DNA of 50,084 bases from contig DJVB01000025.1 of the NCBI GenBank assembly GCA_002440745.1, positions 1-50,084 on the forward strand, given 5' to 3'. Made by a program: the position numbers and the translations under genes. The DNA is from Bacteroidales bacterium UBA6267 (GTDB lineage Bacteria > Bacteroidota > Bacteroidia > Bacteroidales > UBA1556). Each line of letters begins with the position of its first letter. Within the stretch, counting starts at the first letter, position 1. Shown in pieces: positions 1 to 7,550 of this stretch. The notes beneath the pieces were generated by a model. That model was given only the letters and a program-made list of their open reading frames with translations. It searched no databases and was not told where the DNA came from.

Positions 1-179
1 GCTTGGTTATAGGAAAGATTGCCAATTTCGAGAAAGAGTTGCCAATCATTGGCTACAACTGTGAAACTTGAGGGAAATTTTTTGGAAAGATGTTCATTAA
101 TTCTTTCAGTTAAGTCCTTGCAACTACCGGTATAGAATTTATCAAGAGATGCTGAATGTAAAATATAAACGGAAGCCAT
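1..179 (-). CDS. GIY-YIG family nuclease-like protein (partial, runs off the window)
   Basis: The reverse strand from ATG at 179 to the window edge encodes about 59 residues without a stop. It opens with VYILHSASLDKFYTG, the GIY-YIG core in its small single-domain form (here VYI...FYTG), followed by an arginine in the LTERINEH segment and an FT..NDWQLF stretch typical of the short UvrC/YhbQ-like family (usually 80-100 residues). Such proteins are assumed to be small endonucleases but the cellular role of the Bacteroidota versions is unknown. The gene starts 45 bp beyond the 3' end of a tRNA-Leu gene on the same strand, separated from it by a terminator hairpin. A truncated paralogue lies at 20634-20792, also directly behind a tRNA. 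The 3' end is outside the window. Confidence 0.8.
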   Translation of the reverse strand, partial: MASVYILHSASLDKFYTGSCKDLTERINEHLSKKFPSSFTVVANDWQLFLEIGNLSYNQ

Positions 180-196
180 ATAATTTAGTATAAAAT

Positions 197-223
197 AAAA
201 GGCGGTACTACTGACCGCCTTTT
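197..223. terminator. Bidirectional terminator between tRNA-Leu and the GIY-YIG gene
   Basis: The arms GGCGGT (201-206) and ACCGCC (214-219) form a hairpin flanked by A-rich sequence on the left and TTTT on the right, so it can end transcription in either direction. On the minus strand it would end the tRNA-Leu transcript before the GIY-YIG gene. Confidence 0.75.
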
Positions 224-224
224 G

Positions 225-308
225 TACCCAGGGCCGGGGTCGAACCGGCACGAGTGTTACCTCATTGGTGTTTGAGACCAACGCGTCTACCAATTCCGCC
301 ACCTGGGC
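225..308 (-). tRNA. tRNA-Leu (CAA)
   Basis: The reverse complement folds as a class II tRNA of 84 nt. It has a 7-bp acceptor stem (first pair G-U), D-arm GGCGGAATTGGTAGACGC, anticodon stem TTGGT/ACCAA around loop CTCAAAC (anticodon CAA), a variable arm and T-arm GTTCGACC. The discriminator base is A and a full CCA is not encoded, as is common in this phylum. Confidence 0.95.
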
Positions 309-358
309 TTTAATTCGTTTTAGTTCAGTGGCTTAACGTAATTATAAAATCAATCTAC

Positions 359-409
359 AACCGCGTCTACCATCCCGATAGCTATCGGGACTGCCACCTA
401 ATGCTTTTG
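359..409 (-). repeat. tRNA-Leu-like 5' fragment containing an 18-bp palindrome
   Basis: On the + strand GCGTCTACCA (363-372) and GCCACCT (393-399) repeat, in the same order, the D-arm and acceptor segment of the tRNA-Leu at 225-308. In the intact tRNA these blocks are joined by ATTCC. Here they are separated by the perfect palindrome TCCCGATAGCTATCGGGA (373-390). The rest of the tRNA is absent, so this is a remnant, not a functional RNA gene. The remainder of 309-584 shows no gene. Confidence 0.55.
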
Positions 410-584
410 GCTTGGTAAGAACTTTTGAGCCGGCAAAAGTAATATATTTTCTCTTTCTTCAACTATTTTTTTCCCTCTTAAATCTGAATAAAAGTGTAAA
501 GGCGTTCCGAAGGCTTATGGTTAAAATGGTTTTAGTCTATTTGCAAAACTTTTATAAAAATTGTCACTAAATCAGGATCAAATT

Positions 585-1373
585 TTAGAAGCTTTCGCCT
601 TGAGCACCCATGCCAAAAAGTGCAAAATCATATTTTATCGGGTCGGTGGGGCATAGCTTTCGAAGATTCAGGGTAAGCTCTTCTACCGCTTTCCAATCGT
701 TAGCTTTACGGTTTAAGAGATAAAATTTTCGCGCCATTCGGCCACTGTGAACATCAAGCGGAATCATGAGCTTCTCGGTTGGAATTGACTTCCAAAGTCC
801 AAAATCTACTCCCATATTATCGTTCCGAACCATCCACCGAAGAAACATATTCAAGCGTTTAGCTGCCGACCCTCCCGCCGGATTGCTAATATGCTTTTGC
901 GAACGTTGCAGATGTTCCACTTCGAAAAATATATCCCTAAAATGGTTGATTGCTCCAAAAATGGTCTGACTTTGTTGAAATCCTTCCGCAAATACCTCCT
1001 CTAAACCACCACGATTTTTGTATATGTTTTTCAGCGATTCCACAAAGAAAAGAGCATCAGCACCGTTGAATGTGCGATGTACGAATTTTTCTAACATTTT
1101 CAACTCTTGTGAAGAATGATTTAAAAGGAAATCATAAGGCTTGAAATCCATTAAAGTCATGAATTTTATTGCCGACTTCTGAATACTTTTTCGATTTCCC
1201 CAAGCGAGGGTAGCCGTTATTAATCCACTGATTTCAATGTCGTATTTTTCGGAAAATTGGTGTGGAATAGCAATCGGGTCTGACTCGATAAATGTCTTTG
1301 AATTGAAAAGTATAACTTTTTGGTTTAAAAACTCTTTAAGACTTTCATTGTCAGAAAAATGCAGATCGGCCAT
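585..1373 (-). CDS. TIGR02757 (DUF2400) family protein
   Basis: A 262-residue protein matching the TIGR02757/DUF2400 family, found mainly in Bacteroidota and some Proteobacteria and of unknown function. Visible family motifs are an N-terminal SDPIAIPHQF...DIEISGLITATLAWGNR block, then FLRWMVR, the central IPLDVHSGRMAR and the C-terminal PTDPIKYDFALFGMG. The length is normal for the family and no membrane segments or signal peptide are seen, so it is probably cytoplasmic. It starts 3 bp after the queD stop on the same strand, so the two are almost certainly one transcript driven by the promoter near 1880. The pattern of helices with a conserved HxGR core recalls helix-hairpin-helix DNA glycosylase folds, but that is only an inference. 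Confidence 0.85.
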   Translation of the reverse strand: MADLHFSDNESLKEFLNQKVILFNSKTFIESDPIAIPHQFSEKYDIEISGLITATLAWGNRKSIQKSAIKFMTLMDFKPYDFLLNHSSQELKMLEKFVHRTFNGADALFFVESLKNIYKNRGGLEEVFAEGFQQSQTIFGAINHFRDIFFEVEHLQRSQKHISNPAGGSAAKRLNMFLRWMVRNDNMGVDFGLWKSIPTEKLMIPLDVHSGRMARKFYLLNRKANDWKAVEELTLNLRKLCPTDPIKYDFALFGMGAQGESF

Positions 1374-1376
1374 CTT

Positions 1377-1826
1377 TTATTCGTTGTCCGATGCAAACCA
1401 TTCAGCATAACTGGTTGCGGTTTCGTGAAGTTTTACCGAAAAAAGTTTGATATGGGGTGGCAATGCTGTTGCAATTTTTTTGGCAAAATCAATCACCATA
1501 TTTTCGCAAGTTGGCTGATAATCCACTTTAATAAGTCTGTCGAAAAGCTGATTGCCAACCGTATAAAAAGTTTCGGGGGTTTCGGAATTAATAACAAAAG
1601 CGTGGTCTAAAGGCTTGACAATTAAACTATTTACAATAGATTTCAAATCGCCAAAATCCATAACCATTCCTCTCTTTGGTGAAGTTTTGTCGGGGTTTGG
1701 GGAAGCAATCACCGTGACAGCCAATTTGTAAGAGTGGCCATGTATATGTTTGCAAGCTCCGTCGTAGTTCAATAAGGCATGCGCCATTTCAAAGTCAAAT
1801 TCTTTTGTGAGTCGTATCTTATTCAT
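1377..1826 (-). CDS. queD: 6-carboxy-5,6,7,8-tetrahydropterin synthase / 6-pyruvoyl-tetrahydropterin synthase family
   Basis: A 149-residue enzyme of the QueD/PTPS family, which converts dihydroneopterin triphosphate to 6-carboxytetrahydropterin early in queuosine and 7-deazaguanine synthesis. The zinc-binding histidines are His16 (in MAHAL), His29 and His31 (HIHGH). Cys25, just before them, is the family catalytic cysteine. MVMDFGDLK, LDHAFVIN, PTCENMVIDFA and LHETATSYAEW are the other conserved blocks. It is the first gene of a two-gene minus-strand operon with the DUF2400 gene. A TAATTTTG -7 box lies about 50 bp upstream. Assignment as QueD rather than a biopterin enzyme rests on bacterial context. 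Confidence 0.93.
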   Translation of the reverse strand: MNKIRLTKEFDFEMAHALLNYDGACKHIHGHSYKLAVTVIASPNPDKTSPKRGMVMDFGDLKSIVNSLIVKPLDHAFVINSETPETFYTVGNQLFDRLIKVDYQPTCENMVIDFAKKIATALPPHIKLFSVKLHETATSYAEWFASDNE

Positions 1827-1874
1827 TGATTATCTGTTCGATATGTAAAAAGTCATATTCGTTTGAATTCAAGG

Positions 1875-1882
1875 CAAAATTA
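1875..1882 (-). promoter_or_regulatory. -7 promoter box (TAATTTTG) for the queD operon
   Basis: The reverse strand reads TAATTTTG, matching the Bacteroidota TAnnTTTG -7 element. It predicts transcription starting near 1870 and a leader of about 45 nt before queD. Confidence 0.6.
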
Positions 1883-2000
1883 CACAGAAATTAAGATTCA
1901 AAAACAGATAGAATAAATATTGCCTTTTTTAAAAAAACCAAACTTCAAAAAAGAAAAGAACTCACCTGATTGGCAAGTCTGCCGGACAAGAAAAATCGTG

Positions 2001-2008
2001 TACATTTG
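2001..2008 (+). promoter_or_regulatory. -7 promoter box (TACATTTG) for the flippase gene
   Basis: TACATTTG fits the TAnnTTTG consensus. The inferred start of transcription is near 2013, only some 17 nt before the preferred ATG at 2030. A TTG at 1970-1972 is further upstream than usual for a -33 element, so that half is weak. Confidence 0.6.
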
Positions 2009-2029
2009 CCGCGATAATGTTTGAAACTT

Positions 2030-3499
2030 ATGAGTAAAATTCGTGCTTTAGCGAGTCAAACGGCAGTTTATGGGCTTTCCAGCATAGTTGGAAGAATTCT
2101 GGGTTATCTGTTAGTCCCCATTCATACACGGGTTTTATCAGAGGCTGCGTTTGGTTCGGTGGTCGAGTTCTACTCGTATGTGGCATTATTTCTAATCATT
2201 CTCACCTACGGTCTCGAGACTGCGTTTTTTCGCTTTGCGGAGAAAACCAATAGACGTCAGGATGTTATGAGCACCGGATTTCTTTCCATTTTAGTAAGCT
2301 CGATCCTTTTTTTCATTTTAGTTTTTATATTTCGGATTCCCATTGCCGAGCTCATCCGCTATCCTGACCAACCGGAATATATCGTAATGCTTGCCGGAAT
2401 TCTGTTTTTTGACGCTCTTAATACGATTCCTTTTGCCGACTTACGGGCACAGAACAAAGCCGGAAAATTTGTAATCATCAGACTTACAGGTATTTTTCTG
2501 AACATCGGGCTCAATTTATTTTTCCTTCTTTTGGTTCCATATTTAGCACAATCCGGAATTGCTCCATTCGAGAGTTTTTATCACAAAGAAGATTTAGTGC
2601 TCTATATTTTTGCTTCAAACTTGATTTCCAGTGGGTTGATGACCCTGCTATTTCTGCCGGATTTGTTCCGAACAAAATTTGTTTTCGATTTTCAACTTTG
2701 GCGCAAGATGATGCTTTATGCCATGCCTCTTTTGGTTTTTGGGCTTGCCGGTGTGGTCAATGAGGTCATCGACAGGGTTTTGCTAAAATACCTTTTGCCT
2801 GCTGATATTTCCATGGCTCAATTAGGAATTTATGGCGCCGTTTACAAGGTTTCCATTATCATGACCATCTTTATTCAGGCCTATCGCTACGCTGCTGAGC
2901 CCTTTTTCTTTGCGCAGCAGAAAGACAAAAATGCTCCTCAAACCTATGCAACTCTAATGACTTGGTTTGTGATGGCAACATCTGTGATTTTCTTGACAAC
3001 AGTTATGTATCTTGATATTGTCATTTACTTTGTTGATGAGCCTTTTCGGGTTGGCGCTCATGTGATTCCTATTCTGTTGATTGCCAATCTTTTATTAGGT
3101 GTTTATTATAATTTAAGCGTTTGGTATAAGCTCACCGATAAAACAAAATTCGGTGCCTATATCAGCATTGTTGGAGCAATTATCACACTGGTATTAAACA
3201 TCTTATGGATTCCGATTTATGGTTATACCGGCTCAGCTTGGGCAACCTTAATCGTTTATGCTATTATGGTACTAATTTCTTATATGCTTGGGCGAAAGCA
3301 TTACCCAATTCCTTACGACTTGATTTCATCTTTTGTTATCATTGGCGCAGCAATCGGTTTTTACCGGTTTAGCCTGCTTTTCAACCATTTACCCCAAAAC
3401 GCCCAATATCTGATTAATTCCCTTATCTTGTTGACTTACATGTTTTTACTATTCGTTTACAAAAAGTCGATGATTCGTGAAGCTCTAAAGCGTAGTTAA
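2030..3499 (+). CDS. Oligosaccharide flippase family (MOP/MATE-like) membrane protein
   Basis: About 489 residues with 12-14 hydrophobic segments spread over the whole length. It starts with the polysaccharide-biosynthesis signature LASQTAVYGLSSIVGRILGYLLVPIHTRVL typical of Wzx-like lipid-linked oligosaccharide flippases in the MOP superfamily. Such proteins move undecaprenyl-linked glycans across the inner membrane; the substrate cannot be read from the sequence. ATG at 2030 is preferred over the in-frame TTG at 2021, which lies too close to the promoter. No glycosyltransferases are adjacent, so it is a stand-alone flippase, as often seen in this phylum. The stop codon is followed directly by the perfect 16-bp palindrome TCTGATAATTATCAGA (3500-3515), which lacks a T tract. 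Confidence 0.88.
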   Translation: MSKIRALASQTAVYGLSSIVGRILGYLLVPIHTRVLSEAAFGSVVEFYSYVALFLIILTYGLETAFFRFAEKTNRRQDVMSTGFLSILVSSILFFILVFIFRIPIAELIRYPDQPEYIVMLAGILFFDALNTIPFADLRAQNKAGKFVIIRLTGIFLNIGLNLFFLLLVPYLAQSGIAPFESFYHKEDLVLYIFASNLISSGLMTLLFLPDLFRTKFVFDFQLWRKMMLYAMPLLVFGLAGVVNEVIDRVLLKYLLPADISMAQLGIYGAVYKVSIIMTIFIQAYRYAAEPFFFAQQKDKNAPQTYATLMTWFVMATSVIFLTTVMYLDIVIYFVDEPFRVGAHVIPILLIANLLLGVYYNLSVWYKLTDKTKFGAYISIVGAIITLVLNILWIPIYGYTGSAWATLIVYAIMVLISYMLGRKHYPIPYDLISSFVIIGAAIGFYRFSLLFNHLPQNAQYLINSLILLTYMFLLFVYKKSMIREALKRS

Positions 3500-3577
3500 T
3501 CTGATAATTATCAGAAAGAACCATGTTTTTAGTGAACGGAAATTCCAGATTTTTGAAAGGTAAAATTTCAATGAATT

Positions 3578-3937
3578 ATGGACGGATACGAATCAACAAG
3601 ACGAACATTTCTTAGAAAAATTGGCCTGACAGTAGGCGCAGCGGCAGTTAGTGGCGTTGCAGGAGCAACTCAAATAATTGAGGATAAAATGCAGTTTCCG
3701 TTGACGGAAGAACAATCAGCATTTATGCAAAATTATGACCGCTGGATGGATGATTTTTTAGAAGTCATCAAAGAAAGAAAAACGAATCCCGATGGTTTAG
3801 AAGTCAACCAAAGGTTGATGGTTTTGTCGCAAGAATCTCAGGCATGGCAACCCCAACTTATTGAATTTATGAAAGATGCCAATTTTGCAAAGCATTATAT
3901 GATTGCCACCGAACGCATGACCAATGAGATTGGATAA
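3578..3937 (+). CDS. Small protein with twin-arginine (Tat) signal, function unknown
   Basis: A 119-residue protein whose N-terminus TRRTFLRKIGLTVGAAAVSGVAGA is a textbook Tat signal: twin arginine, then F-L-R-K, a hydrophobic core and a small-residue AGA cleavage region. The mature part (about 90 residues) is mostly polar and probably helical, with no cysteines or recognisable cofactor motif. Tat export implies folding in the cytoplasm before transport, often with a cofactor or as part of a complex, yet no partner subunit is next to it. It lies between a flippase and an acyltransferase gene on the same strand. I do not recognise the family. Confidence 0.75.
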   Translation: MDGYESTRRTFLRKIGLTVGAAAVSGVAGATQIIEDKMQFPLTEEQSAFMQNYDRWMDDFLEVIKERKTNPDGLEVNQRLMVLSQESQAWQPQLIEFMKDANFAKHYMIATERMTNEIG

Positions 3938-4084
3938 ATTAAAGAATTTCCAATAGTTCTCCTTAGAACATTTTCTGCTTATTTTTGCCTCCTGTTTTTT
4001 AAACTGTTAAACCTTTTTTTTGTTTTGAAAGTTATGAGACAGCTAACCTGAAAACAGGCCAAAGGATTAACCAAATATTTTTCA

Positions 4085-4924
4085 ATGGAAGCTGAAAATG
4101 TGATAATTACGGACAAGTTTATTGATTTGGAAAAGCTCATCTCTTCCAAAAATCCCAATCTTCTCAAACGTATTCCCGGGTTCGTTTTGCGCTATCTCAA
4201 GAGAGTAATTCATGTGAACGAAATCAATGATTTCATCTATCGACACCGCAACGATTTCGGCTTTGACTTTGTTGATGCTATCATCACCGATTTTAAAGTT
4301 GATGTGGAAATTTATGGATTAGAGAATATTCCAACTTCTGGCAAACAGTTTATTGCGGCCAATCATCCCCTTGGAGGCTTAGATGGAATTGCATTGTTTT
4401 GGGCGGCCAAAAAGATTCGCTCCGACATTCGGTTTCCGGTCAACGACCTGCTGATGAATATTCCCCAATTGAAACCTTTGTTTATCCCTATAAATAAACA
4501 TGGCAAAAACACCGATAATATGCGAATTTTAGAGGAAAATTTTGCTGCTGAGCAATTGCTATTGTATTTCCCTGCAGGTTTAGTTAGCCGGCGCTCAGGT
4601 TTCACCATTCGCGATTTGGAATGGAAACATACCATCATCAACAAAGCACGACAGCATCAACGCGATATAATTCCTACTTATGTCGAAGGTCGCAACTCAA
4701 ATTTCTTTTATAATTTAGCTTGGCTTCGCAAAAAATTAGGACTAAAAGCCAATGTCGAAATGCTATATTTGCCCGATGAATTGTATAAATATTCGGGAAA
4801 GAAAATAAAAATTTTCTTCGGAAAACCCATTGCTTATACCGTTTTTGACAAGTCGAAACGCCCTGCTGAATGGGCTAACTACTTGAAAGATACCGTTTAT
4901 GCAATGAAACCCAATAATAGATAG
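4085..4924 (+). CDS. Lysophospholipid acyltransferase family protein (GlsA/OlsA-like O-acyltransferase)
   Basis: A 279-residue PlsC-type acyltransferase. Motif I is NHPLGGLDG near residue 94, with one residue more than the classic HX4D spacing. Motif II is PVNDLLMNIPQLKPLFIPIN, motif III FPAGLVSRR (FPEG variant) and motif IV IIPTYVEG. It is followed 100 bp later by a hemolysin-type GNAT N-acyltransferase. This pair matches the known Bacteroides glsB/glsA system for glycine lipids (N-acylation followed by O-acylation), or the homologous ornithine-lipid pair. On that basis it should transfer the second acyl chain to the hydroxyl of an N-acyl amino acid. A generic lyso-PA acyltransferase role is the alternative. 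Confidence 0.85.
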   Translation: MEAENVIITDKFIDLEKLISSKNPNLLKRIPGFVLRYLKRVIHVNEINDFIYRHRNDFGFDFVDAIITDFKVDVEIYGLENIPTSGKQFIAANHPLGGLDGIALFWAAKKIRSDIRFPVNDLLMNIPQLKPLFIPINKHGKNTDNMRILEENFAAEQLLLYFPAGLVSRRSGFTIRDLEWKHTIINKARQHQRDIIPTYVEGRNSNFFYNLAWLRKKLGLKANVEMLYLPDELYKYSGKKIKIFFGKPIAYTVFDKSKRPAEWANYLKDTVYAMKPNNR

Positions 4925-4954
4925 ATTTTTTGGCTATAATTAATGAATAATAAT

Positions 4955-4962
4955 TAATTTTG
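4955..4962 (+). promoter_or_regulatory. -7 promoter box (TAATTTTG) before the GNAT N-acyltransferase
   Basis: TAATTTTG matches TAnnTTTG and overlaps the in-frame TTG codon at 4960, which therefore cannot be the translation start. It supports the downstream ATG at 5026 and an internal promoter within the lipid gene pair. Confidence 0.55.
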
Positions 4963-5025
4963 CAACAATCGTCAATGTTGCATCTGAGGGGGTATAACGA
5001 GAAACGATTCACAAATTGCCACTTT

Positions 5026-5958
5026 ATGAAACCAATAATCGACCGTGTAGATTCTGCGCTGATTGAAAGGGAATTAAAGCAGGGACATTTTGCCCGCAAA
5101 ACCAATAATATCGGGAATGAGATTTACATTTTCCACGGAAATGACGCACCAAACGCCATGCAGGAAGTAGGCAGGTTGCGCGAGTTCACCTTTCGTCAGG
5201 CCGGAGGCGGCACCGGAAAAGTAGCCGACATCGACAAATATGATATCGATGAAGGCGTGTTCAAGCAACTCATAGTCTGGGACCCCGAGTTGAAAATAAT
5301 TGTTGGCGGTTACCGATTTGCGCTCGGCACCGAATTACCAAAGGATGAAAAGGGTAAACCCATCAGTCCAACTTCCCATCTCTTTGAACTCTCTGATAAT
5401 TTTCTGCTCAACTGTTTGCCCAAATCAATCGAATTAGGTCGATCCTTCGTTCAGCCTGAGTATCAAAGCACCGGAAACGTAAAGAAAAGTATCTTTGCCC
5501 TCGACAACCTCTGGGATGGTTTGGGATTGCTTTTAGTTGATAATCCTGAAATGGAAAATTTCTTTGGGAAAATTACCATGTACACTCATTATCCTGTACC
5601 TGCTCGCGATGCAATTTTATATTTCTTAAAAACTTTTTTCCCTGATAATGAAGGACTTATTCGCCCTAAGCAGCCGTTGAAAACTCAAACACCCGATGAG
5701 TTTTTTGAAACAGTTTTTGTCGGAAAAACATTAGAAGAAAATTATAAAATTTTGATTAATACCGTCCGAAATCATCAAACCGCTATTCCTCCACTTGTGA
5801 ATGCTTATATCAAACTTTCTCCAACAATGAAAAGCTTTGGCACTGCCATTAACTATAATTTTGGCGATGTGGAAGAAACCGGAATTTTGATAAAAATAGA
5901 CGATATTTACGAATCTAAGAAAAAGCGGTATGTCACTAATATACAACGACATCCATAA
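5026..5958 (+). CDS. GNAT/hemolysin-family N-acyltransferase (GlsB/OlsB-like)
   Basis: About 310 residues from the ATG at 5026. MKPIIDRVDSALIERELKQG is the usual N-terminus of this Bacteroidota family, so the upstream TTG (4960) and ATG (4975) are rejected. The core EVGRLREFTFRQAGGGTGK...DIDKYD, then QLIVWDPELKIIVGGYR and ELGRSFVQPEYQ, is the acyl-ACP-dependent GNAT domain of the hemolysin/OlsB group. It probably N-acylates an amino acid (glycine in Bacteroides GlsB) with a 3-hydroxy fatty acid, giving the substrate for the neighbouring O-acyltransferase. The product sits in the membrane as an aminolipid. engB begins 10 bp after its stop. Whether the head group is glycine or ornithine cannot be told from sequence. 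Confidence 0.85.
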   Translation: MKPIIDRVDSALIERELKQGHFARKTNNIGNEIYIFHGNDAPNAMQEVGRLREFTFRQAGGGTGKVADIDKYDIDEGVFKQLIVWDPELKIIVGGYRFALGTELPKDEKGKPISPTSHLFELSDNFLLNCLPKSIELGRSFVQPEYQSTGNVKKSIFALDNLWDGLGLLLVDNPEMENFFGKITMYTHYPVPARDAILYFLKTFFPDNEGLIRPKQPLKTQTPDEFFETVFVGKTLEENYKILINTVRNHQTAIPPLVNAYIKLSPTMKSFGTAINYNFGDVEETGILIKIDDIYESKKKRYVTNIQRHP

Positions 5959-5968
5959 ATTTATTTAA

Positions 5969-6583
5969 ATGATAATTTCGCAAGCAAAATTTATCTGTAG
6001 TAGTACAAAATTGTCGCAATGCCCAAAACCCGATAAACCTGAATATGCTTTTATTGGCAGATCAAATGTTGGAAAATCGAGCTTGATAAACGCATTAACT
6101 AACGATAAAAGCCTAGCAAAAACCAGTTCAACTCCCGGAAAAACAAAACTTATAAATCATTTTCTAATCAATAACCAATGGTTTTTGGTGGATTTGCCCG
6201 GATTAGGTTATGCCAAAACCTCGAAGAAAATGAGAGCCGAATGGGAAAAAATGATTAACGATTTCTTCCTTAAAAGACCTAACCTCTTTTGCACATTCCT
6301 ACTTATCGATTCCCGTATCGAACCTCAAAAAATCGACCTTAATCTCATCGATTGGTTTGGAGCTAATCAAATCCCGTTTGCCTTAGTTTTTACCAAAATC
6401 GACAAAATCAGCCGCGTTCAAGTCGATAAAAATGTGGAACTCTTTAAACAAGCCCTCCTCGAAAATTGGGAAGAATTGCCGGATATTTTCATCACCTCTG
6501 CCGAGAAAAAAACCGGATTAGAAGACCTTCTTGCCTTTATCGAAAAGACAAATAATACCTACTTTTTCAATAAAACTCCTTAA
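5969..6583 (+). CDS. engB: Ribosome biogenesis GTP-binding protein YihA/YsxC (EngB)
   Basis: A 204-residue GTPase that helps assemble the large ribosomal subunit. G1 is GRSNVGKS (residues 30-37), G2 the STPGKT region, G3 DLPGLG, G4 FTKIDK and G5 ITSAEKK, all in order and intact. The length is normal for EngB. It follows the N-acyltransferase by 10 bp and is probably co-transcribed with it. After the stop comes AT-rich sequence with a 10-bp inverted repeat (6600-6659). Confidence 0.96.
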   Translation: MIISQAKFICSSTKLSQCPKPDKPEYAFIGRSNVGKSSLINALTNDKSLAKTSSTPGKTKLINHFLINNQWFLVDLPGLGYAKTSKKMRAEWEKMINDFFLKRPNLFCTFLLIDSRIEPQKIDLNLIDWFGANQIPFALVFTKIDKISRVQVDKNVELFKQALLENWEELPDIFITSAEKKTGLEDLLAFIEKTNNTYFFNKTP

Positions 6584-6599
6584 TTTATTCCATCTTCTT

Positions 6600-6659
6600 A
6601 TTTAGAATCTATTTAAATAAGGCATGGAATCAACAAGTTACAAAGTTGTGATTCTAAAT
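6600..6659. repeat. 10-bp perfect inverted repeat upstream of the DUF1858 gene
   Basis: ATTTAGAATC (6600-6609) and GATTCTAAAT (6650-6659) are perfect inverted copies 40 bp apart in the gap between engB and the DUF1858/DUF2249 gene. The arms are AT-rich and lack a T tract, so a regulatory role is at least as likely as termination. Confidence 0.45.
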
Positions 6660-6714
6660 TTCAAATAAAAAAAGATATAAAGGTCTTTAAATACGGGATA
6701 ATACAAAAATCTAT

Positions 6715-6722
6715 TAATTTTG
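6715..6722 (+). promoter_or_regulatory. -7 promoter box (TAATTTTG) of the DUF1858 gene cluster
   Basis: TAATTTTG matches TAnnTTTG and is followed by GCTGC. Transcription should begin near 6728, about 12 nt before the ATG at 6740. Confidence 0.6.
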
Positions 6723-6739
6723 CTGCAAATATTAGAATT

Positions 6740-7546
6740 ATGGAGATCAATCAATCGACAAAAATTTCAGCAGTTTTGAAAGCTCATCCTGAAGCGATGG
6801 AGGCTATAATTGCTGTTAATCCGGTTTTCGCAAAACTCCGAAACCCGGTATTGAGAAAACTACTGACTTCGAGAGTATCGGTGGCAATGGCTGCCCAAGT
6901 TGGAGGCGTTGCGATGAATGAAATCTATAAAGCACTTCAACCTTTAGGTTTTACTTTTAAAGAAATACAAAATATGAATGAAATCAAAGAAGCCAAAACG
7001 GAGCAAAAACCAATAAACCATGATCAAATTATTTCTCTTGATGTCAGACCGATTTTAGACTCAGGAGTCGATCCTTTTAAAGTTATTATGGAAACACTCG
7101 AAACCATGGAGGCCGCAAAAACTTTGTGCATTATCAATAGTTTTGAGCCAATTCCCTTATTAAATCTGATTTCAAAAAAAGGCTATTCGTATCGTACCGA
7201 TAGGAGTGAGGTCGGTATTGTTAAAACCTATATTTTTCAAGGTGATAATCAAGAGAAACAACTTGTAGAAGTTAAATCTGAACGGCTCCTTCCTAAAACC
7301 TTTGGCGAAGCCTGTGAGTATTTCGATTCACGAACCGAAATGTTAGATGTTAGGCAGTTGGATATGCCCATGCCGATGGTAGAGATACTGAAAGCCGTGG
7401 AGCTTCTTGACGAGAAATCGGCTCTTTTTGTACACCACAAAAGGATTCCTCAGTATCTAATTCCGGAATTGGAAGATCGCGGTTTTGCCTATTTCTCCAA
7501 TGAAATTGATGATGAAAACACCAAATTGATTATTTTTAAAAAGTAA
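6740..7546 (+). CDS. DUF1858 and double DUF2249 domain protein
   Basis: A 268-residue soluble protein. Residues 1-75 (AVLKAHPEAMEAIIAVNPVFAKLRNP) match DUF1858, a small helical domain. Two DUF2249-like modules follow. The first starts ISLDVRPILDSGVDPF and contains INSFEPIPLLNLISKKGY. The second starts MLDVRQLDMPMPMVEI and contains LFVHHKRIPQYLIPELEDRGF. DUF2249 resembles SirA/TusA-like folds, and such proteins occur beside nitric-oxide and denitrification or respiratory genes. It stops 4 bp before a heme-copper-oxidase-like membrane protein and is first in a run that continues with an Fe-S assembly factor and an Rrf2 regulator. Biochemical role unknown; a redox or metallocofactor function is an inference from context. 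Confidence 0.8.
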   Translation: MEINQSTKISAVLKAHPEAMEAIIAVNPVFAKLRNPVLRKLLTSRVSVAMAAQVGGVAMNEIYKALQPLGFTFKEIQNMNEIKEAKTEQKPINHDQIISLDVRPILDSGVDPFKVIMETLETMEAAKTLCIINSFEPIPLLNLISKKGYSYRTDRSEVGIVKTYIFQGDNQEKQLVEVKSERLLPKTFGEACEYFDSRTEMLDVRQLDMPMPMVEILKAVELLDEKSALFVHHKRIPQYLIPELEDRGFAYFSNEIDDENTKLIIFKK

Positions 7547-7550
7547 GAAA

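Noticed and set aside
2017..2037. A six-codon frame overlapping the flippase start (MFETYE)
   Set aside because: Too short and without conservation evidence to be called a leader peptide.
4960..5025. N-terminal extension of the GNAT N-acyltransferase from a TTG codon
   Set aside because: The TTG lies within a promoter box and the family start is MKPII at 5026.
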